Source of the DNA: Roridomyces roridus
Taxonomy: Eukaryota; Basidiomycota; Agaricomycetes; Agaricales; Mycenaceae
Reading direction: 5' to 3'
NCBI GenBank assembly: GCA_029378245.1
Contig: JARKIF010000014.1
Coordinates: 186,001 to 250,000, forward strand
Length of the DNA stretch: 64,000 nt
Part shown: one piece after another, positions 49,143 to 61,512 of the stretch
Layout of the letters: every line of letters starts with the position of its first letter
How positions within the stretch are numbered: the first letter of the stretch is position 1
Program-made: the position numbers and the translations under genes
Notes under the pieces: model-generated
The model's input: only the letters and a program-made list of their open reading frames with translations
Databases searched by the model: none
What the model was told of the DNA's origin: nothing

Positions 49143-52100
49143 ATGGCCTTCCGCGCGTTCACCGACCCACTGGCAGCCACCGTCAGGGAAGGTCCGGTAG
49201 CTGTAAAGAAGGCTGGACTTTTTTCCTCCTGGAGAGGCTGGACAGAGAAATGGGTGGTCTTGACGGCTACCAGTCTGACGATCCACAGCAAAACCTCAAG
49301 TCGCGTCAGTTGCTCGTTCCCTAAAGTTGTTGCGGTCTTCCTCATGCACACTTGTAGTTGTCACCCGGATCTGGTCTTCGTATTTCCCTCAATGGCATCA
49401 CCCGGATGGAACGCACGCATTCGTCGCGCAGGGGCCACTGCCTACTGCTTGACGCTGGTAGTAACCAAAAATTCTATATGGCGTTCGGGAGCGACGAGGA
49501 GTTGTACAGTTGGCACGATGCGATATATTCCATCAGCCCGCTCACCTTGTTCAAGGCCAACAATGGAGACGAAGAGATTTTTGATCTCGAAAATATTATC
49601 CGAGAATACGTATGTGCCTACTCTTCGACTCGAATCACTCGTTCATCGCAAGCCAGTCGGATAGTCCCGATTTGTCGTCTCGGCCGTCGACCGCACAGAC
49701 TATGCCTGGAATGAAGGTCCCTGGAATACAGCCGCAAGATCCTCTACCACCTGCCCGTTTATTCCGACCAGCAACGCATTCCCCGGCGTCCTCGCGACAG
49801 TTGGACTTTGATGAATTGAGGGGTTTGACAAGGTCTAACGTGCAACTGGTTCCACCTGTAAGCCTTCTTTCTCCGATGCAAAGCCTGCTCACGAATCCAT
49901 CTTTCAGATTCTCCAAGTTGAAGGGCTGACAACCGATGAGCGAGCAACCATCCGAAAGGCTGTTTCGCTGTTGTGTAACCTCATGGAGCCTCGTCTCTTG
50001 AGAAAGAGCGAGCCCGGAGGCGAAAAACCTTTTGATTTGGTCGAGATGAGGCTTCGTTCTCTCTCTCGACTGAAGAGAAAGTGGAACAAGCAAGATGTCA
50101 GCGACGAATTGGATACCGAAGAGAAGCAGACGTTTGCAGAGTCTTTGCGAGACGGCTACGTTCTTTGCCAGTACGTTTGTGATCACATGGCTCCCTTTCC
50201 GATAACCTTGAACGCCCATCAGGCTGCTTAACACGCTGCAATCGAGCCCTGTTGTGCGACCGGATGTTCGAGGACAAGATTACAACTCGACCATAAACAT
50301 TAACAAATTCTTGACCGCTTGCGTGGCTCATGGACTGCCGCAGGGCGACCTCTTTCTCCCAAGTGACTTGATCGAAGCGTCCGGGTATTCTCTGGCAAGA
50401 GTGGCAAGCACAGTCATTGCGCTAGTGCAGAGATTCGAGTCATCGCCGCCGCCGGCTCTTTCCCCCATACCCGTCGCGTCTGCTGTGCCTGCAATTCACA
50501 GAGCCGCCAAGGATTTGGAAGAATGGGTTGAGCACTTTGTAGCGCTCACACGTCAAAACATGATGTCGGATCAACTCCCTGCCGACTCGCCGCCAGTCAA
50601 GGTCGATTCGGAATGCGAGTTTGTGCGTCTCCATGTCTTTGAGGATTATTTTCATCCTGACGATCGCTGTGGCAGTTGGATAGCAAGGTACGGACGGGTT
50701 GTCTAAGAGTTAACTTGACGCTCACCATTTTATAGGTGTACCAGGTATCAAGGACCGACTTTCGTCGTCACGCTTGTCCTAACCATGCTCATTAGCATCT
50801 CACGTCCTTCATCTCGCAAATAGAACAGAGTCAAGATGAAAGGTAAGGCCTGCCTGTTACATGCCACATCGGCTTGACACGCTGTTATAGATTCAGAGCC
50901 GCTTTGGAGCGACTGGTCAGATTCATGGCTTCGTTAGATCCAGTCTGGAGTCTTGTTCAGAGCTCACAATATCGAGTCAAGCTGCTCAAGATCTCGACAA
51001 TCCTTGGGGTCGCTAACGAGCTGAGACTACGAGATGCACTCAAGAAGGACGATAGAGATATCGCCGAGCTCTTCAAGTCGGTCATGACATGCGATGACCA
51101 CAAGCAAGGGGTTCTACGGCTCAAAGGCGAAAGTGCCCAGAACTGTGTCGACCTGATCCAAGATGTATGCTCTTTGCTTTCTTCTGCATTGCAGTCTCCT
51201 GATAGCTTGGTTCCAGGTACTGGACAAAGGCTCTTTGCAACTTAGCGGCGCTGATGACGAGGGATTTACGCTGAAAGCGCGCAGGCTCTTGGTCAAACTT
51301 TCCAAGGCATCAGATACCTTACCTTCGTCGCTGTTCATACAAGGCGTCTCGCGGATTGATAAAGACGCCACTTTTTGCGGCTCGTTCGGTGATATATATA
51401 GGAGTTCCTATCAAGGCCAGGACGTTGCGCTCAAGCGGATACGCGTCTTTCAAAGGGACTCGGCTCGACATAAAATTCGCCAGGTGAATTTGGTTCCGTG
51501 TGTCAATATGCCACTCATGGTATTTTATCAGAATTTCTGTAGAGAGGCACTCCTCTGGCAACGGCTGAACCATGCGTTTGTACTACCTTTCACCGGCATT
51601 GACGCGGAGACTTTCCCTTCATTTCTTTGCATGGTGTCCCCCTGGATGCGCCACGGAACGATACTCAAACATCTTGAGGAAAACGGTAACGCCAACTTGG
51701 AGAGAAGGGTCTGTGTCCTCATCTTTCTTTACCTGAACCAAATTCATATGATCCTGCAGTTGTTCGAAATCGCACAAGGATTGGCATATCTGCATTCTCA
51801 GCAGATCGTCCATGGCGATCTTCGAGGCTCGAATATTCTTGTGGATGACGATTGGCATGCCCGTCTAGCGGATTTCGGGCTGGCGGTCTTCTCTGATGCC
51901 ACTGCGGCAACCCATACATCCCATCGCGGTGGATCTGTGCGTTGGATGAGCCCCGAGCTGCATTATCCCCAGTCCTGTGGATTGGAGACGTTCAAGCGCA
52001 CATTTGCCAGCGACGTTTACTCGTTTGCATTTGTTTGTGTCGAGGTGCGTCCTACATAAATAGCACGTCTAGGAGCTGAATCGAGCCCTAGTTGTACTCG

Positions 52101-52498
52101 GGCAAGCCTCCGTTCCCTGAAATCAGCCACGACGCTGCTGTCATGCTGCGGGTCATGGCTGCTGAGCGGCCAAGCCGGCCTTACGACGCGTCTGGAGAGA
52201 AGCTCATGCCAGAGACTCTCTGGAACCTCGTTCAGCAGTGCTGGGCGCACAATCCCTCCGAAAGACCCAGCATGGCGCGTGTTGTGGAACTTATGCAAGA
52301 GGGCAATGAGGAGTTGGGTCTTGAGGTACGTTCTGGTCGAGCGACATGATCAATTTCTCATCAGCAATTCAGTCTCCGGCTGCAGCGTTTCTTTTAAGAA
52401 CGCCTCCTGGAGGGAAACCTCCGTTCCTTGGACATCGACCATCGAGGCGGCGACCCAAGGGCGAGCATGCCAATGTATACCCCAGCCTTTCCTTTTGA
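49143..52498 (+). CDS. PH - calponin homology - TKL kinase (one fused or two adjacent genes)
   Basis: The locus encodes, in order, a PH domain (EGPVAVKKAGLFSSWRGWTE ... WVVLTATSLTIHSKTSS ... NQKFYMAFGSDEELYSWHDA), a calponin-homology domain (ESLRDGYVLCQLLNTLQ, NININKFLTACV-like INKFLTACVAHGLPQGDLF) and a tyrosine-kinase-like kinase. The kinase shows GSFGDIYRSSYQGQDVALKR, the TKL-type loop QQIVHGDLRGSNILVDD (HGD instead of HRD), ADFGLAVFSD and GGSVRWMSPELHY. It ends ERPSMARVVELMQEGNEE and a basic tail to the stop at 52496. About a dozen introns are present. The problem is at 50690-50875: the exon ending SWIAR (phase 2) does not join in frame to HLTSFISQIEQSQDERFRAA by any normal-length intron I can find, and the simplest splice ends at a TAG near 50820. 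Either one unusual intron links them or the kinase is a separate gene starting about 50.7-50.9 kb. Confidence 0.72.
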
Positions 52499-52894
52499 AA
52501 GGCTTTTCATGACCTTGACGAACCAGTGTATTGTAAACTGTATACTCTATGTAATATGTACAACAGGCAGTCGCAGCGAGCGTAAAGCAGACGAATGCGG
52601 GCAGATGAGCAACTACGATTCTTGCAAGGTGCATTTGCCCATTGTGCTCGTAGCTTTCTCGTTGCCCCTTTGCAAGTTCCTGGATGGCGCTGAGAAAAAT
52701 ATGGGAGACCCGGGGCGCGAGTAGGTACTATTAGGTACTAGTCGTGTGCCCACATGAGATTCACCGTTCTCACTTGGCTGGGACAAGGAGGCTCAGCTGC
52801 TTGCTGATGGTATCAGGTTGATCACGTCGATCAAAACGCCGATCTGCATCCTCTTCAAGTTGCACACAACGCGCAGTATCAAGCCTTGGGATTC
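52499..52894. other. Spacer between TKL and FAD oxidoreductase genes
   Basis: This is a 396-bp spacer with a short direct repeat (taggtactattaggtacta at 52722-52740) and no supported gene. The FAD gene could have a further 5' exon here, but no ATG-bearing exon with good signals was found. Confidence 0.35.
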
Positions 52895-54673
52895 ATGGGT
52901 TCTGCTCTGTCGCGTCTTCGTCTTGCTCTGCAGTCTCTACGTGCACTCGCCGCCGCATACGAAGAACTAAACAAGAGAATCAACCAGTCACCCGGATTAC
53001 CAGTCTCGGATCCTTCGACGAGTTATTGGGCCATACCTGCGTCACCGATAGCTCAGCACGGTTGCGACGCGAATCTGCCCGACTCCGCGGACGTTGTAAT
53101 CATTGGAAGCGGTATCACTGGAACTGCCGTCGCGCGGACTCTGTTGGAGAATGACAATACACTGCAAATTGTTATGCTTGAAGCCAGGGACGCTTGTTCT
53201 GGCGCGACATCACGGTGCGTGAACCCCAAAACTTCCATCTGCCCCGCCGAATTGCCTCAGTAATGGAGGACATATCACCCCGGTACTTTATCACGAGTAT
53301 CAAGAACTGAAGAAGCAACTGGGCCCCGAAATGGCGACATCTCTGGTCAAGTTCAGACTAGCGCATATTGCAGAGCTTATTCGAACAAGCAAAGAAGAGG
53401 ACATTCTGACGGATAGCCAGTGTCGAGAGATCGAAACCTTCGATGTCTTCTTTGACCAAGGGTCATTCGACTCGGCAGTTGGCAATTTGACTTTGTACCT
53501 CGAAGACATTCCGGACCAACAGGGAGCTTGGAGAGTCGTCGGGAAAGAGGAATGCATCTCAGTAAGTACTGCCTGTATCCTCCGAAGATCTTCCAACGCA
53601 GGCAGGACCTCCAATTTTCTCCGACAGTGGTGGGAGCCATAGCCACGACCGCTGGAGCCATCCACCCCTACCGCTTCACTGTTGGCATTCTGTCGCGTTT
53701 GATTGCACGCCACCCAAGCAAGTCCGCCGTCGCTCCATTATCCTTTTTTTCTATCTTACTCAACACGTATATTAGTTTCCATCTGTTTACCCACACACCG
53801 TGTCTTTCGATTAGTTCCAACAAGAACGAACCTCTCTACACCATCTCGACGCCCAAGGGTACGATGAGCGCTCGACACATCGTTCATGCGACCAACGCGT
53901 GGGCTTCACACCTCCTGCCCCCAATGAGGGCCAAGATCATACCAGCCCGGGGGCACATGAGCGCCCAACGGCCGGGCATGGGTCTCGGAAGCTCCCAGAC
54001 CGCCGTTGACCGCACAGGTCCGAATGAGTCGGCCGTCACTCTGACAGAGTCGCGACATTCTTGGCTTGGAACAAGGTCATTCGTCATGTACGGTGGCGGG
54101 AGATCTTACGACTATTTGACTCAACAACCTTCTGCTGCGTCGGCCCCGCAGGAGTCCCAGTATCCTTCTCCTTCTGCTGAATTCATGTTTGGCGGTGGCG
54201 CAGCGCGTGGAGAACTCGGGCAAAGTGCATTCATCAAGCTGCTCGGAAACGCCGACGATCGTGGCTGGGATTTCGACACGGCTGCGTACTTGAGCGGAGC
54301 ATTGAGCACTTATTTTGGGCAATGGGGTGCCGAAGGGAGGGACGAAAAGGATGCTTGCGATGTAGAAGCAGGACGCGTGAAGAAGTTGTGGACAGGCATC
54401 CTGGGGATCTCAGTAGATGGACTACCATGGGTGGGACGGCTGCCTGCCAAACTGAGTGGAAGGTCAGTTCCACAGAACCGAGACAAGCACAGACTTGGTC
54501 CGTCTGGGGAGTGGATCGCAGCGGGTTACACAGGGGAAGGCATGGTCCATGCATATCTCTCAGGTAAAGCCGTGGCTCGTATACTTCTTGGTCGCTCGAC
54601 GGATGAGCTGCCCGAGGCGTTGTTGGTAACAGTGGCACGGTGGAAAAAGGCAAATATCGAGGACATGGCTTGA
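52895..54673 (+). CDS. FAD-dependent oxidoreductase (DAO family)
   Basis: This belongs to the D-amino-acid/glycine oxidase-like flavoprotein family, of about 510 residues. The dinucleotide-binding motif GxGxxG is in DVVIIGSGITGTAVARTLLE at about residue 68. NGGHITPVLYHEYQELKKQL follows after an intron, and the substrate-binding part includes VGAIATTAGAIHPYRFTVGI. The spliced stretch HLFTHTPCLSISSNKNEPLY then leads to RHIVHATNAWASHLLPPMRA. The C-terminal FAD-contacting end is LPWVGRLPAKLSG ... EWIAAGYTGEGMVHAYLSGK. Introns at about 53216-53261, 53563-53609 and 53727-53769 join in frame. The substrate cannot be read from sequence. The stop lies 115 bp before the next ATG on the same strand. Confidence 0.85.
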
Positions 54674-54788
54674 GTTATCTATGAGTAGATGAGAATGTGT
54701 CAAAGAAATCAGATTCAAAGCTGTGACCCGTTTTTGCTTTCCGCGATCGTTCGGCTGTGCGGCACTTTCACTGTGCTTGACCGCGACG

Positions 54789-56863
54789 ATGGCCCCAGTT
54801 GACACCGAATTCTATGACTTGGTGCGTCCTCGCTCGACCAAACGGCTCTTCTCTAATGGCTACATAGCTTGGAGTGGCTGTAGATGCGGACGACACTGAA
54901 CTCAAGAAGGCGTATCGGAAGCAGGCGATGAAGGTGCACTCTGTCTCCTGACACCCCCCGCCCGCGCTTCCATTTACATTGGAATAGTATCATCCCGACA
55001 AGAACAAGTCTGCAGATGCCGAAGAGAAGTTCAAAGACATAAGGTCTGCTACCTTGTATTTCAAACTGCCAGTATAAACGCGCCTTTCAGTAAAGCCTAC
55101 CAAGTACTATCCGACCCTGTGAGTCAAACAAAGTCGCTCTGCTAGATTTGGCCTGAATACGCCCTCAAGAATCTCCGGGTCGTGTATGACAAGAATGGGA
55201 AATCTATGGTGGACAAGGAGGGCGGCATGAACATGGAAGATGCTGCTGGATTCTTCGCAAATGTGTTTGGTGGAGAACGGTTCGCCGATTACGTGCGTTC
55301 ATCTCCGTCCTTGTATCTTCTTTCATTCACGCGTCTTTCAGATCGGCGAAATATCAATTATGAAGGACATGACCACGGCCGCAACGACCATGATGACCGA
55401 GGAGGAGAAGGCAGAAATGGAGCAGGCCATGAAAGAGGGCACGTCTACCCCCATCGCCGGAGGGCCAGGAACACCGGCCGGAAACAAAACCAGTCCCCCA
55501 ACAACACCCTCACCGTCCCATACCCCTTCCAGTCTCACCATGCAGTCAGAAGCCGACGCGCCCCTCTCGGGTATGAGTCCGGCGGCCAAGGAGAAGAAAC
55601 AACGCGCCAAAATTACTGCCGAGCAGAAAGAGAAGCTTCGGGAGCAGGACAAGGAGCGGCAACGGGTAATGGAGGCGCGTGTGGCCATGCTGACCACCAA
55701 AATGATTGAACGATTGCGGCCTTTTGTGGAGGCGAAACATCCCGGCGACAAGGACGATCCAGAGACTCAAACCTTTGAAAAGCGGATGAAGCGAGAGGCC
55801 GATGACCTCAAGCTGGAGAGTTTCGGGGTCGAGGTGCGTCTCTACTTGTTGGAAATGTTCAGCTAATGGAGCCCACCATAGCTATTGCATGCTATTGGCA
55901 ACGTGTACATGATGAAAGGTAGCTCGTTCATGACACCCTTCGCTTCACCCTAACTTTGTTCGTCCGTAAGGTAGCTCTTTCATGAAATCGAAGCGTTTTC
56001 TGGGCATGTAGGTATCTTGTCGCTCGTGCAAGTCCTTGGCTGACATCCACTCACTCTAGTCCTGGATTCTTCTCTCGGATAAAAGAGAAAACCGATCTCG
56101 TCAAGGACGTGTTTGGTGTCATTGGAAGCGCGTTAGTCTTCGCTCCCTCAGATTTTCCATTGGCTGAATTGCCCCAAGTCTGAGCGTCCGAGATATGATG
56201 CTTGTTTGTTCTAATTTGCTCTGATGGCGAGCGTCTACTCAAGTTGTCCCCAGGAGATGGAGAAACAGCAAGCCAAAGGTGAACTCGGAGAAGAGGAACT
56301 GCGAGCGTTGGAGATGGATGTGACGGGAAAGGTACCACCTCTGTCTGAACAACGTCCTTGGACCCATTCTCAGAATCTCACCAGATTATGCTTGCGTCAT
56401 GGCGAGGTGCTCGTCTAGAGGTCGTCCAGGTTCTACGACAAGTAATAACTCGCTCTTTTCTCACTGTCATGGTCTCACGTTGTCTTTTAGGTGGTCGACA
56501 ATGTGTTGAAGGACCCCGAAGCGTCCGATGTCGTTCTGTACAACCGAGCCAAGGTCCATTATTGTCGCACCGATGACTGCCTGCTCTAACTTTGCATAGG
56601 GGCTTCTGATTACTGGGGCCATTTTCAAGTCCACCATTCCAGATGAATCTGATGAAGAGCGACGAGAACTCGAGAGGTATGGTCGAGCAACGGCACCGCC
56701 TTGTTTGTTTATACTCACGCCCTCCTTTAGAATGGTCGCGGAAGCGGCGGCACCCAAGTCCAAACAATCAGCAACGCGGGCTGCCAAAGCGCGGAGAGAG
56801 CAGATGCTCCGTCAAGAACAGGAGAAGGAGAAGGAGGCATCTCAGACGGAACAAGCTCATTGA
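54789..56863 (+). CDS. J-domain protein with DnaJ-X region (CAJ1/DJP1-like)
   Basis: This is a type-III J-protein that stimulates Hsp70. Exon 1 encodes only MAPVDTEFYDL. The J-domain continues LGVAVDADDTELKKAYRKQA, then YHPDKNKSADAEEKFKDI with the essential HPD, and AYQVLSDP. A glycine-poor linker (GGMNMEDAAGFFANVFGGER) leads to a charged helical region (AKITAEQKEKLREQDKERQR) and the DnaJ-X segment (LLHAIGNVYMMKGSSFM, FFSRIKEKTDLVKDVFGVIG, VVDNVLKDPEASDVVLYNRA, LLITGAIFKSTIPDESDEER). It ends EKEKEASQTEQAH. Up to ten introns are present. Yeast relatives Caj1 and Djp1 act at membranes and in peroxisomal import; the same role here is inferred. Confidence 0.88.
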
Positions 56864-57097
56864 GGGTGGCGGACACTGTATATACGTCTACACATAATTT
56901 TTGATTCATTCTATGGTAACTAGATCCATCTCTGTGGAATATATCTTATGGACCTTTGGCTCGTGCTTGGCCAGCTGCTCCATAAGCAGGCCGCGATCAT
57001 GACAACCTCGGTCGATTTTATGAAGGATTTATACAAGAGAAGTACAAGGGCGGGCCAAAAAATTCCGATTTATCCGGCGTCGATATTTATGAATACT

Positions 57098-59305
57098 TCA
57101 GATTGAGAGATCTTGTCGTGGTTTTCGGAAAGACTCCTTGACCTGTAATCAATGAGACGGGGGCCACTGTCAAAGAAAATTGAATGGATTGCCTGTTGGA
57201 AAAACTCATCATCGCGCAGTGCTCGGAGAGCGGTGTGAGCAAGCCCTTTGGCCACGGCCAACGTTGCTTCATGGGCATGGAGACTGGCGGCCGCCCTTGT
57301 GAACCCGATGGTGTGATTACCTCCGTTCAGTTCCGTGGGGATGGCTGGCAAAGGATGAAACAAAGAGGGACCCCGAGACAGCAAGCACTGACCGAACCCC
57401 GGATGGAGCGCGGGGAGAGCTGGGAGTTTAATTCGTGTTAAATAGGAATTAGTATGATGCACGTACCGTAAGAGACGTTGCCCTTCAACCATCATTCAGG
57501 ATTTCTAGATGATTGCCAGGAGACTCACGAAATCAGTCGAGGCTGAGCCAGCTCTTGACATGGTGTGCATCCCGTAGCGCTTCATCAGGACGTCGGAGAA
57601 CTCCTTGCCTGTGTGAAGTATGAGGGCGCTCTATCACCCGACTTGAAAATAGTGCTCACCGAGAACCTGGTTTTGATTCAAGTCGAGATACGGGGCCGCG
57701 AGATTCATCTTTATTTCACAGGATGTGGCAAGCGCCGCTGCTCTGTGATCATTCAATACGGGTTGGAAGCAAGGCCAAGGAAAGATACACACTCGAAACA
57801 GCGTTTTACCCGTTCGACAAGGCTAGTCAATTCGGTCCTCGTGGGAGTTCGGACGAGCCATCGCATCTTTGCATAGTCGGGGATGACTGATCAGGGGGAG
57901 TCAATCCGCAGAACCCATCTGGAGCGCAAGAGCTCTTGCCATTGGGAGCCCAATCCTGGTTGCCTTCGATGGTGCCATGGATGCGGTTCTCCGGCCGCAT
58001 TTGCTGGCGCAGGACACTGATACCGGAATACGCTAGGAAAGCAGCATCTAGTGCATTGGTTCCTTCCCTGCAGCAGAAGACTGAGGAGCTGGTGTAGACA
58101 GTCCGGGCAAACCGCTCACCATGGGGCGGCGCCAGCGTGGGCACTTGGAAAGAACTTCATTTCCACAGTCGGGGAACTTGAAACAGCGTACCTTCGGCCG
58201 ACGTATTCGACCTCAATTTCCTGCACGGTAATGCAAGTTCCTACGTTGGCGCTATGCTTAGGGCCGGTAGACGGGTGACACCTAACATCTTCATCTGAGG
58301 GACTTCATGAACGGCTGCTGGATGAACCTACATGACGCATAGGTCCATCTCTTGATATCCGCCTCCATTTAGCAGTAAGATCTTTCCTCCCCCACCTTCT
58401 TCCGCTGCGCGATGTTAACCCTAGGTCTCAATCGCTGTGACACTGCGCACCTGGGGTGCCGAGTAGAACTATCCTTCCGCAAATGTCGTGAGCTTCTAGA
58501 GCCGCTTTCAGGGTCAAAGCCACTCCAACGCCCGCAACCTGTGCATTCAAAGTCAGCTCCAAGGCATTCCTCCATGTTTCTAGCGCATTACAGCGACTTG
58601 GGGGTACACAAATTTAGCAAGGGGGCAAGGTGAAAACAATCGTTCGCTGACTGAGATTATGGCCGCACGCATGCCCAATCCCTTTCAGAGCGTCGTACTC
58701 TGCGGCCATATGAGAATATCCTGGATGATCTGGGCCAACATTTCTCACCCGAATTTACCCCTAGTGTACGCCCGCCTTTTCCATGGTGGAATTCGGCCCT
58801 AAAGGCGGTGGCAATACCTAGATAACTCTTGGTCACTTTGAACCCATTGTCCGCCATGAAGGTAGTCAAAAGATCGTGGGCATAGCTGTAATGTCTAGTG
58901 AGGCTGGGACATGAGTTACGAACATAAGTACATCTCTTGAAATGCCGTCTCCGGGTGACTGTGGATGTCCAAGCTGAGTTGACGAAGGAGAGGGCTAAGT
59001 TCATCCAATTTCTGGTCAATGACCGACTCGTCTCCTGGGGAATAAGCAGGCGGGTCGGCGTCGGTGTTGAGCCACCAGTTCGGGGGATCGGTGTAGAAGT
59101 TGTCACAAGTAGTTATCGACTTGAAAAACCGGGTTGTCATTCGATAGTCTGGCAAGATTCGAGGTCGTTCTACCTTGTAACGGGGCTCGGGATGATTAAC
59201 ACCGACTCGATTTCGTCTGAAAAAAGCAGCAAAACAGCCAGGCAGAGCCATTCGCGGTGACGATGGGTGGGGGTGTAGTAGAGGTGGGGGCCGAATTTCC
59301 GTCAT
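57098..59305 (-). CDS. M20 family amidohydrolase/peptidase (PM20D2-like)
   Basis: This is a zinc or cobalt aminoacylase/dipeptidase-type enzyme of about 480 residues. The metal-binding motif is [18 protein letters not shown], with the catalytic glutamates in [18 protein letters not shown]. The dimerisation part includes [20 protein letters not shown] and [19 protein letters not shown]. The C-terminal part has [20 protein letters not shown] and [20 protein letters not shown]. The last exon gives [14 protein letters not shown]. The junction before it needs an intron at 57142-57192 with a GC donor (CAACAG|gcaatc) and a normal tacag acceptor; a GT alternative gives an atypical end. The N terminus is uncertain: ATGs at 59305 and 59251 are in frame, and the first 60 residues are not conserved in the family. 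Confidence 0.84.
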
Positions 59306-59404
59306 TTCGCCCAGACGACGTGTGAGACCCTCGCGACCCGTATGGTACGGCGTATCACGTAAACAAATCTGGGCGCGTCAAAGGCGCCACTACAAATACA
59401 ATGC

Positions 59405-60404
59405 TCAAGGTGAACCCTTGAAGAATACACCAATTCGCTCCCATAGTCCCAACTTTGCAATGTAGGAATCCTCTCCTAGCAAGCCAATGAAAACATTGCC
59501 AGACCGTGTGAGGACGTGGCAAAAATCAGACGGAAGTTGGCTGGAAGGAGCTATCTGTCTTCCGAAGAGTACGAGGGACTCGCGCTCGTTTGATTTAACA
59601 ACTTGGATGAGCCTGGAGATGGCTGGCAAGAACTCGAGCGTTCCACCTCGCGTATGTAGTTGGATGGCCCCCGCAAAGGACTTGGGGAAGAATATCACAA
59701 TCGTACCTTGTCGGCCGCGTGAGTACAGCACTGGAGGAGCATGACCACGGACCCACCCGATTTACTTTTAACATCCAGCTCGAGCCTGGGCCTCATCTCA
59801 GCCGAATCCAGTAGATTCAGGGTGATGTTCCCCGACTTGGAGACGACGAGCACCGAGGCTTTCGGCGCGTCTCTGACATGGCCGCTCGTCGACAAGTCGA
59901 CGGCAATCTTCCCACTACGAGTACGGAATATGCCATCGGGCGTTATCCTAGCCTTTTTCTTTTTCTTCTTGTTTGTTAATTCTGGCATTGGCGGTTTCGG
60001 CTCGATGTGGAATGTCCCTGAAGCTACTGTAAGAGGGAGCAGAAACTTGGCTCGGGGACGAACCGGTAATATCGGCATGGCTAGTCTCAAGACGGACTTG
60101 ACCGGAAGAACCGGGCACAGGCGGGAGAGGCGTCCCAATGCTCGCAGCAGACGCTCTGGGGTCGAAATCGGAGAAGGAAGGGACCGACTGGGTTTCCAAT
60201 GGAAGAGGCGGTAAGACGCTCGCCCGTCGCGATGCCCGGGAACTAGAACCAGTTGCAATGTAGTAGGGCGGTGGATGCTCTTCCTCGGGTTCGGGGGACT
60301 GGAGGAGAAGCATTGGGTTCCGAGATTTAGAAAGCAAGAGGTACTACCACCACCTTGGGGAGCTCAGTCTGCGATTTGCTCAAGTTCTCGTTGGGGAGCA
60401 GCAT
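59405..60404 (-). CDS. DUF7330-like fungal protein, copy A
   Basis: The start MLLPNENLSKSQTELPK is joined by a 57-nt intron (donor gtggtg, acceptor cctccag) to SPEPEEEHPPPYYIATG, a Pro/Ser-rich leader. The conserved C-terminal beta-rich domain begins GTFHIEPKPPMP and includes GIFRTRSGKIAVDLSTSG, ASVLVVSKSGNITLNLLDSA, RLELDVKSKSG, FPKSFAGAIQLHTRGGTL and FCHVLTRSGNVFIGLLGED. The alternating short strands suggest a beta-solenoid or jelly-roll fold; no enzyme motif is visible. It is paralogous to the adjacent upstream gene. The family name is from memory of basidiomycete annotations and should be checked. Its function is unknown. Confidence 0.8.
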
Positions 60405-60574
60405 GGCGGTCCAGAGGAGAGAAGGTGCACAGCATCTGATAACAACCAAAAGGAAACGCTAAGAAACACATCAAAATTTGCATCATCATTCCTTGAGCTC
60501 TCTCGAACATAGAGGATTAAATATATATTCCAATGTATGCTAGACGTCCGTCATCGCCGACCAGTAATCGAAAC

Positions 60575-61512
60575 TCAAACGCTCAGGAAACCAGTCAGTT
60601 TCTCCAGTAATGTCTTCGGTTTGTGATATGTGTCCTTCCCCCGTTCGCCAACAATAATATCTCCACCGCGCGTCCGGACCCGACAAAAGTCAGCCGGCTG
60701 GTTCGGCGCCATCAGTCGACTTCTGACATACACCATGCACTCTGTATCCGACGATTTGACCACATTCATTTCAGAAGAGATGCCTGGCAGAAAGTTCATG
60801 GTTCCGCTCTTCGTATGGAGTTGAATCACGCCGGAATAAGTTTCTGGCACGAACAAAACAATAGTCCCTGCAAGTATCCTTCAGCAAGGTCGGGAAAAGA
60901 GGGCGCATCACGTACCACTCCTGGATCCGCATTCCAGATCAAATTTAGGCTTGGCGGCACCTCCGGCAATCAAATTTAAGCTGATGTTGCCGCTGCGGCT
61001 AGACGCGCGGATCGATGCTCTTGGGACGTCCTTTGCGTAGCCGTTGGTACACAAATCCAGAGTGAGGTTTCCGCGTCTGGTCCGAAACACGGCGTCGGGA
61101 ATCTCTCTGGTTTTCTTTTGCTTCCGCCTTTTGCGCCGACTCTGCAGATTTGGTGGGGCAGGATTAACGGCGTTGATGTAATATGTTCCTGGACCGAGAT
61201 GAGTGTTACGTCAAGAAGAAATCGAGTCTTCACGGACCAGTAATATTTGCCCATTTGGTTTGCAGGGATAAGCGAGTGAATGAACCAGAAGAGGGGACTT
61301 TGATCTCGGGCCGGTGGGGAACGGCGGTAGTCGTTGCCGAGGATGAGGGCGCGGGCGCATCAATCAGTGGTGGCTTCAGGTCACTACCGTTGCTGTAAAT
61401 GTTCTTCTCTCCATTTCCGTACGGCGGCGGAGGCAGAGCCTTTTCAACAAGTTCTCAGTTCAGGAATGATGAGCCGGATTCGATGACTCGGATGACTGAC
61501 CTTATCGGTCAT
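60575..61512 (-). CDS. DUF7330-like fungal protein, copy B
   Basis: This is a paralogue of copy A in tandem, with 170 bp between them. The start MTDK is spliced (donor gtcagt, acceptor gttgaaaag) to ALPPPPYGNGEKNIYSNGSD, and a second intron (donor gtccgt) joins ANIT to GTYYINAVNPAPPN. The domain has AVFRTRRGNLTLDLCTNGYA, VPRASIRASSRSGNISLNLI, FDLECGSRSGTIVLFVPETY, GVIQLHTKSGTMNFLPGISS and FCRVRTRGGDIIVGERGKDT, aligning end to end with copy A. The leaders differ completely, while the domain is clearly homologous, so the duplication is not recent. The function is unknown. Confidence 0.8.

Noticed and set aside
54322..54653. Extra ORFs on both strands in the FAD oxidoreductase 3' part
   Set aside because: These are frame shadows of the exon encoding the conserved flavoprotein C terminus.
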